Assembly (NCBI GenBank): GCA_910588555.1
Contig: CAJUPC010000012.1
Span: forward strand, 1 to 56,215
Length of the DNA stretch: 56,215 nucleotides
Reading direction: 5' to 3'
DNA from: Candidatus Gastranaerophilales bacterium
GTDB taxonomy: Bacteria; Cyanobacteriota; Vampirovibrionia; Gastranaerophilales; Gastranaerophilaceae
Shown one piece after another: positions 26,101-33,549 of this stretch. The stretch's first letter is position 1. Every line of letters starts with the position of its first letter. Made by a program: the position numbers and the translations under genes. Below the pieces are notes generated by a model that saw nothing but the letters and a program-made list of their open reading frames with translations, was not told the origin of the DNA and searched no databases.

Positions 26101-26700
26101 GATGTTGATAATGATAATGACTCAGATTCAGACGGTGACTCGGACAACGATAATGACAATGATAATGATAACGACAACGATTCTGATAATGATATAGATT
26201 CGGATACTGATAACGATACGGACAGTGACACAGACATTGATACCGATAATGATACAGACACGGATAATGATACCGATACAGACTCAGATATATCATACAA
26301 TGATTCGTTAGGTAATAATGTTTACAAACAGCGTGTATTAGATAATCCTATATTCTCAACAGACAAACGCCAATATATGAGATTTAGTACAGCTGATAGT
26401 AACACTCCTATAAATCTTGCAGAAAATAGTCAGATAGACTCTATTGTCGATATTTCTCGAGGCGGTGTTGGTGTTGCCCACCAAAAAGGTTTGAAAGTCG
26501 GAGACGTAGTTCCTGTTAAAATTTCATACGGTGATTTGAATATTGATACAAATGTCAAAATCATTTCAACTACAGACACAAGAGCAGGGGCAGAATTCAT
26601 TAACCTCGACCAGGCAACCAAAAATAAAATATTGTATATGAATATTATGCTGGAAGAACAAACAGCAGGCATGCACAATAACTTGTCTTATATAAAATAA
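23131..26700 (+). CDS. Secreted FHA/SD-repeat adhesin-like protein with C-terminal PilZ domain
   Basis: A 1189-residue protein. Residues 1-38 form a signal peptide (basic start, LTFCFFLQQSFCLQVLA). Residues about 39-160 resemble the TPS/filamentous haemagglutinin N-domain (NISGVTGNNGIYNI, HAVFISPNGMVVGSSGVLNV). A long Asn/Gly-rich beta-helix-like region follows to about 820. Residues about 824-1054 are alternating Asp with Ser, Asn or Thr, like clumping-factor SD repeats. The last about 115 residues match a PilZ domain: RQYMR (R1080, R1084), DISRGG (D1107, S1109, G1112), GVGV, GAEFINLD. PilZ normally binds cyclic-di-GMP in the cytosol, so its place in an exported protein is odd. No partner TpsB gene is adjacent. 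The ATG at 23131 follows GAAAGG. Confidence 0.85.
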   Translation: MIQIKGNKRKAVASALTFCFFLQQSFCLQVLATNISGVTGNNGIYNIDPTAVNNTKDIGFRKYLNFDLSNGDVANLIFQNQDGSKIHTFVNMVDNQVNIQGLVNTVNGSGQFTDGHAVFISPNGMVVGSSGVLNVGSLSVFTPDPTSYNNYKGSVRPGSSLISKYEEKLGQGTAAVQIDGRIAARDFVRVNAADVNFGSGSLVMAGVNDASTLLKTKSQADTLFNSLVNTSNISSASGNVKILSYGSNGGTVIAGDIKNFGNGNIEVENLGSKGITVSGKTNNLNGNTLLVNSNGSITVSGNMTNNNGNLSLNNTGSGVLIASTGRLTNSNGDLLVSNTGANGINIENGAQLLNKTDAAYLTNSGSAGINIKGHVTANGINIDNKNSNVVIGHTNGSDYLNSNGNVKILVNNGNVYNYGTKSNLIKAKGNLLIDVTNGAVGKEVGPCDGGVCTGIGTDARDLTKSVNTAIDGTVKVTSTGSNSLVNLASLNSNLNVDQIKADGRVMLLADSSTKGAAAYDIVNRASNANQPNVQGKGISIIASGNIGEKNNALTFIQTGSNFGKVDNNLNYTGNHQNGVDMLAIKDINVKGLDNADGTKNDTNVCAIISRTGNVNAEFSGNTYIREITADGDINVTGRGKEVYIENLGTVPTYSRDYYGPNGNITPDRVKVTALDLGTSWPNNPADSRIIIKNGKIDADGNMRPSNDQDLMLVADNAYAGGYRFSMGKDRNEEGKTYVVADPRTNTISTTDGTTASIRAKAVRPEDVTAIGREEDERNYYYGGSSQGKDDGYDGVNGSNDPDKQGTQEDDDNLVVPREDEPDIGDSDNDNDLDNDNDMDNDNDSDNDIDSDTDNDVDNDSDSDNDTDNDSDSDMDNEPDITDTDSDSDVDTDSDTDTDTDNDTDTDLDNDIDSDSDTDVDNDNDNDNDNDIDSDTDNDTDNDTDTDMDNEPDITDTDSDSDVDTDSDTDTDTDNDTDTDLDNDNDSDSDTDVDNDNDSDSDGDSDNDNDNDNDNDNDSDNDIDSDTDNDTDSDTDIDTDNDTDTDNDTDTDSDISYNDSLGNNVYKQRVLDNPIFSTDKRQYMRFSTADSNTPINLAENSQIDSIVDISRGGVGVAHQKGLKVGDVVPVKISYGDLNIDTNVKIISTTDTRAGAEFINLDQATKNKILYMNIMLEEQTAGMHNNLSYIK
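25600..26292 (+). repeat. Asp-Xxx hexanucleotide repeat with 219-bp internal duplication
   Basis: About 690 bases encode Asp at every second position, mostly GAT/GAC followed by AAT/AAC, TCA/TCT or ACA/ACT codons. Within it a unit beginning MDNEPDITDTDSDSDVDTDS occurs at 25750 and again at 25969, 219 bp apart, with synonymous differences. This is a direct tandem duplication and is likely to vary in copy number. Acidic repeats of this type extend adhesins from the surface and may bind calcium. Confidence 0.85.
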
Positions 26701-26714
26701 TAAATACCTACGTT

Positions 26715-26748
26715 AAAAGAGCCGGTTTGAAAAAATCGGTTCTTTTTT
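26715..26748. terminator. Bidirectional terminator between adhesin and convergent gene
   Basis: An 11-bp stem with two G-T pairs (AGAGCCGGTTT against AAATCGGTTCT) and a GAAA loop, followed by six T on the right and preceded by an A-run on the left. It serves both convergent genes. Confidence 0.8.
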
Positions 26749-28540
26749 ATGCGCTGTATTTTCTGTTAGAAGAATATATTTTTTGGAATTTGCTGTCGTT
26801 TGCTAAATCCCACTGCTGAGCGTGCTTTTTAACCGTTGTATTATTGGTTGTATCTTTATTTTGTCCAAACATTGCTGCGGTTGTATTAAGACCTTTAGAA
26901 AAAGCTTCTAAATAAGTGCAGACTGATTTTGAAGATTTTACGGTATTTGTCACAGTTTTGTTTTTAAACCCTGTATCTTTTGCTTTTTGGAAAGAAGAAC
27001 GTACAGTTTCATCATCTAATTTACCAAGTGTATCTTTTGATTGTGCAAATTTATTATTTCTTGATTTTATGTCAATTTCACCATTCGCCATTTTATTCTG
27101 TAAATCTGCACTTACTGCATTTTGAGCGTCTTTTGCACTGATAGTCTTACCGTCTGCGTCAACACCAAATGCGTTTTTCTTAGCATTTTTAATATCTTTA
27201 CTGCTTACGCCTTTATCTTTTAAGTCTTTTTCTAAGCCTTTATAATCTATTTTACCATCTTCACCTGTAAATGCTTGAATTTGTTCTTCGTTTGCAAGTT
27301 TCGCCATAGACTCATTTTTAACTTGTTCAATCTGATCTTTTGCTGCAGTATTAGCTGCAAGTTTTTGCGTTGCCTGATCTGCATTAGCGTTAATTTGTCC
27401 GAATGTGTCTTTCAAACCTTGAGTTTGTTTAACTGCTGCAGCACCTGTCATTGTAGCCGCAGCTGCACTTTGTAAAGCTCCTTGTAAATTTCCGTCAGCT
27501 GCATAAGCCGCAGTTTTAGTTAAGTTAGCCGCTGCTGCACCGTAGTTTCCGACCATTTCCGCAACAGTTCCGACTTTCTGCATTACTGTACCTGCTGCAA
27601 TAAGTGCCGCCCCAACGCCGAAGAAACCGCTCATTGCAGAACCTAATGCAACAAGACCTTGACCTGCAAGATTTAATGCCTGACCGCCTTGTGCTACAAG
27701 TGTGCTGATTTGTTCGATTTTTGTTGCTGTATTTATAATTTTTTGAGTAGAAGTTTCTTTTTGTTCGATTGCTTTTGTTGTTTTAGCCTGCTGTTTTACA
27801 AACACTGCGTTTGTTTTATTCATTGAGCCTAATGTTCTTGTTTGGCTTCTTTGCAACGAATATATTACACGGCCGTTTTGCTGCATTCCGCTTGCTTTAG
27901 AACCTATTAATGTTTGAAGTTCATTAATTTTATCCTGATTTGGGTTAGTTTGAGTTCCGTCTTTACCAACAGTAAATGAAGAGGATGCAAGCAAGGTGTC
28001 CAATTCATTTTGTGCAGTTTCAATTTCTTTTTGAGTTTCTGTTGTTTCTTGGATTAATTTTTGAAGTTCTGTATTATTTTTCTTTAATTCTGCTTGCTGC
28101 TGCTGTAATTGTGTTTCAAATTTTTTAGTGCCTTCTTTTATTTGTTTATCCGCTTTTTGAGCCTCAGCACTAAATTTTTGTGCGTTTTTATTTTCTTTTT
28201 CTGCAACTTGAGTCTGGCTTTTTACATTATCTGACTCGCCTTCAATTTGTTTTGCAGCTTTTTTGCCGTCAGCGGCATTGTCAATATTTGATAAATCTTG
28301 GTTATCTTTTTTTTGTCCGCCGTTTAAATCATCCAAACTTTTTAAAGTATTTAAATTGTTTAAATTATCTTGTGCTGATGTAGTTCTTTTATTTGCATTG
28401 GCTTCAGGAGCATTAAAAATTGAACCGGTCATTTTCAAATATTCCGGTTTGGAAGATTCCGCAGTTTTGCTCGTCTTGCTTTGCAAAGCCAGCTTAATCA
28501 TGTTTATTGCGTTTTGATTGTTTACGTTTGAAACGCCCAT
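26747..28540 (-). CDS. Coiled-coil protein with hydrophobic core and EF-hand-like motif
   Basis: A 597-residue protein with no recognised family. The N-terminal 100 residues are polar and Asn-rich. Residues about 100-190 are Gln/Glu/Lys-rich with strong coiled-coil character (FETQLQQQQAELKKNNTELQ). A Gly/Ala-rich hydrophobic stretch (GSAMSGFFGVGAALIAAGTV) covers about 275-345. Near 420-470 there are two loops resembling EF-hands (GEDGKIDYKGLEKDL and VDADGKTISAKDA). No signal peptide is visible. The overall order of coiled coil then hydrophobic hairpin recalls pore-forming or translocator proteins, but I cannot assign a function. AGGAGAGCT precedes the ATG. It is convergent with the adhesin gene. 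Confidence 0.75.
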   Translation of the reverse strand: MGVSNVNNQNAINMIKLALQSKTSKTAESSKPEYLKMTGSIFNAPEANANKRTTSAQDNLNNLNTLKSLDDLNGGQKKDNQDLSNIDNAADGKKAAKQIEGESDNVKSQTQVAEKENKNAQKFSAEAQKADKQIKEGTKKFETQLQQQQAELKKNNTELQKLIQETTETQKEIETAQNELDTLLASSSFTVGKDGTQTNPNQDKINELQTLIGSKASGMQQNGRVIYSLQRSQTRTLGSMNKTNAVFVKQQAKTTKAIEQKETSTQKIINTATKIEQISTLVAQGGQALNLAGQGLVALGSAMSGFFGVGAALIAAGTVMQKVGTVAEMVGNYGAAAANLTKTAAYAADGNLQGALQSAAAATMTGAAAVKQTQGLKDTFGQINANADQATQKLAANTAAKDQIEQVKNESMAKLANEEQIQAFTGEDGKIDYKGLEKDLKDKGVSSKDIKNAKKNAFGVDADGKTISAKDAQNAVSADLQNKMANGEIDIKSRNNKFAQSKDTLGKLDDETVRSSFQKAKDTGFKNKTVTNTVKSSKSVCTYLEAFSKGLNTTAAMFGQNKDTTNNTTVKKHAQQWDLANDSKFQKIYSSNRKYSA

Positions 28541-28694
28541 AGCTCTCCTGAAATCTCTCTTAAATATATAAAAACTTTCTAAAATGGACGATTTCAGTAT
28601 GTTTGCATGTTGTTACAATTGTTAATATTACAATTTGCTTTAAAAATATATTTTTGCTAAAATAAAAAAGTATTTTAGTAAGGGAGAATATTCT

Positions 28695-29507
28695 ATGAAA
28701 TTAATGGAAGGTAAAAAAGGGGTTATTTTCGGAGTTTCTAATACTCACGGAATTGCCTATGCTATTGCAAAACAACTTTATGAAGCAGGTGCAGATATTG
28801 CTTTCACATACGCAGGCGAAGCAATGGAAAAACGTGTAAGACCGCTTGCTGAGGATATGAATGCAAAAGTTATCATGACTTGTGACGTTACAAAAGAAGA
28901 TGAAGTTGCTGCAGTATTTAAAGAATGTGAAAGAGTTTATGGAAAATTAGACTTTGTTATCCATGCTGTTGCTTTTGCTGCTAAAGAAGATTTGGCAGGC
29001 AGATTTATTGATACATCAAAAGCAGGATGGGATTTGGCTTTGGGTGTAAGTGCTTATTCTTTAATCTCACTTTGCAAACATGCTGAACCTATCTTAAATG
29101 AAGGTGCATCTGTATTTGCATTGACATATCTTGGCTCTGAATATGTTGTTGCAAATTACAACGTAATGGGTGTTGCAAAAGCAGCTCTTGAGTCTTCTAT
29201 GAGATATTTGGCAGCTGATTTAGGTAAAAAAGGTGTTAGAGTTAACTGTATTTCAGCAGGTGCTGTTAAAACTCTTGCAGCTAAAGGTATTTCTGGATTT
29301 GATAAAATGCTTAAAGCGGCTGTTGCAAAAGCTCCTTTGGGACGTAATGTTTCATTGGAAGATGTTGGTAAAGCAGGTTTATACTTAGCTTCTGATTTAT
29401 CTACAGGAACTACAGGTCAAATCTTGTATGTAGATTGCGGATGCCACGCTGTTTATGCTTCATTGGAAGAAATGGAAATTATTGCAAATTCTATTCCAAA
29501 AGCGTAA
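28695..29507 (+). CDS. fabI: Enoyl-ACP reductase
   Basis: A 270-residue NAD(P)H-dependent enzyme that completes each round of fatty-acid elongation. The atypical nucleotide motif GVSNTHGIAYAIAK is diagnostic for FabI, and the active-site Y(x6)K is seen as Y155 to K162 in NYNVMGVAKAA. RVNCISAGAVKTLAAKGISG matches the substrate loop, with AVKT in place of the common PIRT. GGAGAATATTCT precedes the ATG. It is a single gene followed by a terminator. Confidence 0.93.
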   Translation: MKLMEGKKGVIFGVSNTHGIAYAIAKQLYEAGADIAFTYAGEAMEKRVRPLAEDMNAKVIMTCDVTKEDEVAAVFKECERVYGKLDFVIHAVAFAAKEDLAGRFIDTSKAGWDLALGVSAYSLISLCKHAEPILNEGASVFALTYLGSEYVVANYNVMGVAKAALESSMRYLAADLGKKGVRVNCISAGAVKTLAAKGISGFDKMLKAAVAKAPLGRNVSLEDVGKAGLYLASDLSTGTTGQILYVDCGCHAVYASLEEMEIIANSIPKA

Positions 29508-29535
29508 ATAATAAAATACTTTTAAGTGTTCTTAA

Positions 29536-29564
29536 AGGAGCGGTTTTATACCGTTCCTTTTTTG
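29536..29564 (+). terminator. Terminator after fabI
   Basis: A 9-bp stem AGGAGCGGT/ACCGTTCCT (one G-T pair) with loop TTTAT... and a run of T follows fabI by about 30 bases. Confidence 0.85.
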
Positions 29565-29680
29565 GTATATTTCAAAAATTATTTATATAATATAAAAGTT
29601 AATAAAAGTTTTTCATATATGTTCCTCAAATGTTTTTGTGATATTCTTATATTATACGCAAAATAAGAAGGATTTTTTAT

Positions 29681-32323
29681 ATGATAGCAATTGAAGATTT
29701 ACCTACAGTTTATGATGCAAAAGAAACAGAAGAAAGTATTTATAAGTTTTGGGAAGACGGCGAATTTTTTAAGGCTGACGCAAAATCTGATAAACCGCCT
29801 TATTCTATTGTAATTCCTCCCCCGAACGTAACAGGTGTTCTTCACATGGGCCATGCTCTTGATGAAACTTTGCAGGATATTCTGGTTCGTTATCACAGAA
29901 TGGCGGGTTATGAAACTCTCTGGGTGCCGGGAACAGACCACGCAGGTTTGGCTACTCAAAATGTTGTTGAAAAGCAGCTTGCAAAAGAAAATCTTACACG
30001 TCATGATTTGGGCAGAGAAAAGTTTGTTGAAAAAACTTGGGAATGGACAAATCAGCATAAATCTGCAATTTTAGACCAATGCAAACGATTAGGAGCTTCT
30101 TTTGACCGCTCCAGAGAAAGATTTACGTTTGATAAAGGCTGTTCTGACGCTGTTAAAGAAGTATTTGTCAGACTATATGAAAAAGGCTTAATCTATAAAG
30201 GTAAATATATTGTAAACTGGTGTCCGCGCTGTAACAGTGCGATTTCTGACGTTGAAACAGAATATGCGACAGAACAGGGACACATGTGGGAAATTTCTTA
30301 TCCTTTGAAAGGTGAGTCAGGTGCTATTATTGTTGCAACTACCCGTCCTGAAACAATTTTTGGAGACGTTGCAATTGCAGTTCATCCTGATGACCACAAA
30401 TATTCCGAATTAGTTGGAAAAACTGTTATTATTCCGCTATCAGGCAGAGAAATTCCGATTATTGCCGATGAATACGTTGACAAAAACTTCGGAACAGGTG
30501 CAGTTAAAATTACTCCCGCACACGACCCGAATGACTTTGAAGTTGGGCAACGTCACAATTTAAAACCTGTTTGGGTAATTGATAATGACGGCAAAATGAA
30601 AGCTTGTGGCGAAGTTCCCTCAGAACTTCACGGACTTGACAGATACGAGGCTCGTGAAAGAATTGTAGGAATGCTTTCTTACAATAACTTCTTGTTGAGA
30701 ACTCGCGACCATGAACACAATGTCGGCAAATGCCAGCGCTGTGGAACAACAATTGAACCACTTCTTTCCGAACAATGGTTTGTTAAAATGGAACCGCTTG
30801 CAAAAGAAGCTATTGCGGCAGTTAAAGATGGCAGAATAAAATTTGTTCCTGACAGATGGGAGAAAAACTACTTAGGCTGGATGGAAAACATTCGTGACTG
30901 GTGTATTTCTCGTCAAATTTGGTGGGGACATCAAATTCCCGCATACTACCATAAAGAAACAGGTGAAATGGTTGTTGCAAAAGAAAATCCGGATCCTGTA
31001 AATTATGTTCAAGATACCGATTGTCTTGATACGTGGTTCTCTTCAGGCTTGTGGCCGTTCTCAACAATGGGCTGGCCAAATACAGACAGCGAAGATTTCA
31101 AAAAATTCTACCCGACTACAACTCTTGTAACAGGTTTTGATATTATCTTCTTCTGGGTTGCAAGAATGATTACAATGGGACTTGAATTTACAGGAAAAGC
31201 ACCATTTTCTACTGTATATATCCACGGTCTTATCCGCGATGAAAAAGGTCAGAAAATGTCTAAATCAAAAGGCAACACAATTGACCCCGTTAAAATTATT
31301 GACAAATACGGCTGTGATGCTTTGAGATTTACAATGACTTCTTTATGTACTTACGGCGGTCAAGATATTAAAATGAGCGAAGAAAGATTTGAATACGGAA
31401 GAAACTTTGCAAATAAAATCTGGAACGCTTCAAGATTTGTATTGATGAACCTTGACGGTGTGGATAACAAAGAAATCGATTTTGATAATCTAACTATTGC
31501 AGATAAATGGATTTTAGATAAATTAAATAAAACAGCAAAAGAAGTTAATGAAAATATCAAAGAATTCAGAATTGGCGAAGTTGCCCATATTCTTTATGAT
31601 TTCTTCTGGAATTCATATTGTGACTGGTATGTTGAAATTGCAAAAATCCAGCTTCAAGATAATGAATTGAAAGCTAATACTCAAAGAGTTTTGAGATATG
31701 TTCTTGATATGGCATTAAGAATGTTACACCCGATTATGCCTCATATCACAGAACGTGTTTGGCAGTTAGTTCCGAAATCAACAGAAACCAAAGCAATTAT
31801 TGTTGCGGATTTTCCTGTATTTGAAGAAAAACTTGATTTCCCGAAAGAAGCACAGGAAATGGAACTTGTGTTTGAAACAATTACTTCATTAAGAAATGTA
31901 CGTCAAAGTTTCAATATTTCACCTTCTGTAAAATGTAATATTGAAATAAGAGCCGAAAAATCGGAAAAACCTGTATTTGAGGCTATTGAAGCTTATATTA
32001 AACGTCTTGCAAGAGTTGAAAGTATATCTTACGAGGATATGAATGCTGAAGTTCCTCCAAAATCAGCGGCGGCTGTTGTTTCAGCTTCAAAAATTATCGT
32101 TCCTCTTGCTGATTTGATTGATTTGGATGCGGAAACTGCGCGTCAGCAAAAGAAATTAGACAAATTGACAGGTGAGAAAAAATCTCTTGAGGGAAGAATT
32201 AATAATCCTAAATTTGTTGCAAATGCTCCGCAAGAATTAATTGAACAAACTAAAGCAAGGATTTGCGAAATCGAAGTTCAAGAAAAAGCTATTGTTGATT
32301 TGATTGACTCATTAAAAGCGTAA
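29681..32323 (+). CDS. valS: Valyl-tRNA synthetase
   Basis: An 880-residue class I synthetase that charges tRNA-Val. The HIGH-type motif is HMGH at residues 55-58 after PPPNVTGVL, the KMSKS loop is at 525-529, and the editing domain (ATTRPETIFGDVA, TPAHDPNDFEVG) lies between. A C-terminal coiled coil rich in Lys, Glu and Leu, typical of ValS, ends the protein. Cys-rich pairs (CPRC, CQRC) suggest a zinc site. The leader TATACGCAAAATAAGAAGG gives a weak ribosome site. Confidence 0.97.
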   Translation: MIAIEDLPTVYDAKETEESIYKFWEDGEFFKADAKSDKPPYSIVIPPPNVTGVLHMGHALDETLQDILVRYHRMAGYETLWVPGTDHAGLATQNVVEKQLAKENLTRHDLGREKFVEKTWEWTNQHKSAILDQCKRLGASFDRSRERFTFDKGCSDAVKEVFVRLYEKGLIYKGKYIVNWCPRCNSAISDVETEYATEQGHMWEISYPLKGESGAIIVATTRPETIFGDVAIAVHPDDHKYSELVGKTVIIPLSGREIPIIADEYVDKNFGTGAVKITPAHDPNDFEVGQRHNLKPVWVIDNDGKMKACGEVPSELHGLDRYEARERIVGMLSYNNFLLRTRDHEHNVGKCQRCGTTIEPLLSEQWFVKMEPLAKEAIAAVKDGRIKFVPDRWEKNYLGWMENIRDWCISRQIWWGHQIPAYYHKETGEMVVAKENPDPVNYVQDTDCLDTWFSSGLWPFSTMGWPNTDSEDFKKFYPTTTLVTGFDIIFFWVARMITMGLEFTGKAPFSTVYIHGLIRDEKGQKMSKSKGNTIDPVKIIDKYGCDALRFTMTSLCTYGGQDIKMSEERFEYGRNFANKIWNASRFVLMNLDGVDNKEIDFDNLTIADKWILDKLNKTAKEVNENIKEFRIGEVAHILYDFFWNSYCDWYVEIAKIQLQDNELKANTQRVLRYVLDMALRMLHPIMPHITERVWQLVPKSTETKAIIVADFPVFEEKLDFPKEAQEMELVFETITSLRNVRQSFNISPSVKCNIEIRAEKSEKPVFEAIEAYIKRLARVESISYEDMNAEVPPKSAAAVVSASKIIVPLADLIDLDAETARQQKKLDKLTGEKKSLEGRINNPKFVANAPQELIEQTKARICEIEVQEKAIVDLIDSLKA

Positions 32324-32346
32324 AACATATGTATAACAGCAAAATA

Positions 32347-32377
32347 AGGTATTGCAGTTTATGTAATGCCTGTTTTT
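32347..32377 (+). terminator. Terminator after valS
   Basis: A 10-bp stem AGGTATTGCA/TGTAATGCCT with two G-T pairs and a 5-base loop, followed by G and five T. Confidence 0.75.
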
Positions 32378-32412
32378 GCTATGCAAATTCGTAATGTAAG
32401 TTTACAAAAAAC

Positions 32413-32441
32413 TTTACAAAGTTTTAAAATTTTGTTACAAT
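32413..32441 (+). promoter_or_regulatory. Promoter of rpsA
   Basis: TTTACA (32413-32418), 17-base spacer, TACAAT (32436-32441), each one mismatch from consensus. Transcription would start about 40 bases before the ATG at 32488. Confidence 0.65.
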
Positions 32442-32487
32442 AGTCGCAACGTAAATAGATTAGTGTCTTATGACAATTGGAGTAAAA

Positions 32488-33549
32488 ATGACATCAAAAG
32501 AATTAGATTTCGAAGAATTATTGAAACAGTATGATTACAAGTTTCAAAAAGGTGATTTAGTAAAAGGCATCGTATGTGGTTTCGACGGACAGGGCGTAAT
32601 GGTTGATATTGGAGCAAAAACAATTGCAGTTGTGCCTACACGCGAAGCTGTTGATAAAGATGAAAATATTGAGAAAAAATTCGAAAAAGGTAAGGAATAC
32701 GAATTTTTGATTATAAGAGAAGAAGACGAAGACGGTAAATTCTTACTTTCTCGTAAAAAAGTTGATTTTGCTTATGCTTGGAAAGAATTGGAAAAAGCAA
32801 AAGAAACCGATGAAACAATCATGGGTACAATTGCCGGAATTGTTAAAGGCGGCGTTCTTATTGATATTTCTGGTGTAAGAGGTTTTGTTCCGTCATCTCA
32901 ATTGAGAGCTAAGGAAACTGATTTGGAAATCGGCGGAAAACTTGAATTAAAAATATTAACTCTTGATGCTCAGCAAAATAACTTTATTTTATCTAATAAA
33001 AAAGTTTATGATGACAGCGCTGTTGAAGCAAGAAAAAATGTGTTCTCTCAAATTGAACCAGGACAAGTTGTTAAAGGTGATGTTGTTAGAATTACAGATT
33101 TTGGTGCGTTCATTGATTTAGGCGGAATTGACGGACTTCTCCCGTTGTCACAGCTTTCTTGGAGATGGATTGATCACCCGACAGATATTTTGAATGTCGG
33201 CGATAAAATTGATGTTGAAGTTATTGCTGTTGACCATGATAAACAACGCGTATCTTTAAGTTTGAAAAATTTGGAACCCGATCCGTGGCTTGAAGCTGAA
33301 AAAAATATTAAAGAAGGCGACAAGGTAGAAGGTACGGTTACAAGAATTAAACATTTCGGTGCTTTCGTTGAAGTTTTCCCCGGAGTTGAAGCTTTATTGC
33401 CTCACTCAGAAGTTGTGGAACTTCAAAACGAAAAAGATTGTATTCTTCAAGTCGGCGATAAGGTTGATACTTATATTCTTAAATTCAACCCTGCTGATAA
33501 ACGTATTGCTCTAACAGTAAGCGAAGTTGAGGAAAAAGAAGCAGAATAG
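32488..33549 (+). CDS. rpsA: Ribosomal protein S1 (four S1 domains)
   Basis: A 353-residue protein that helps the 30S subunit bind mRNA. Four S1 RNA-binding repeats are visible: GDLVKGIVCGFDGQGVMVDI, then MGTIAGIVKGGVLIDISGVR, GQVVKGDVVRITDFGAFIDL and GDKVEGTVTRIKHFGAFVEV. Six repeats are usual in proteobacteria; short forms are known in cyanobacteria and Firmicutes. The ATG at 32488 has GGAG six bases upstream, which rules out the in-frame ATG at 32470. It overlaps the next gene by one base. Confidence 0.92.
   Translation: MTSKELDFEELLKQYDYKFQKGDLVKGIVCGFDGQGVMVDIGAKTIAVVPTREAVDKDENIEKKFEKGKEYEFLIIREEDEDGKFLLSRKKVDFAYAWKELEKAKETDETIMGTIAGIVKGGVLIDISGVRGFVPSSQLRAKETDLEIGGKLELKILTLDAQQNNFILSNKKVYDDSAVEARKNVFSQIEPGQVVKGDVVRITDFGAFIDLGGIDGLLPLSQLSWRWIDHPTDILNVGDKIDVEVIAVDHDKQRVSLSLKNLEPDPWLEAEKNIKEGDKVEGTVTRIKHFGAFVEVFPGVEALLPHSEVVELQNEKDCILQVGDKVDTYILKFNPADKRIALTVSEVEEKEAE

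Noticed and set aside
25600..26292. Repeat array considered as CRISPR
   Set aside because: Units are imperfect hexanucleotides inside a continuous coding frame, with no spacer structure and no cas genes nearby.
25548..26300. A 250-residue Ser-rich open frame on the minus strand
   Set aside because: It is the antisense of the Asp-Xxx repeat; the periodic codons keep the opposite frame open. It has no ribosome site or promoter.
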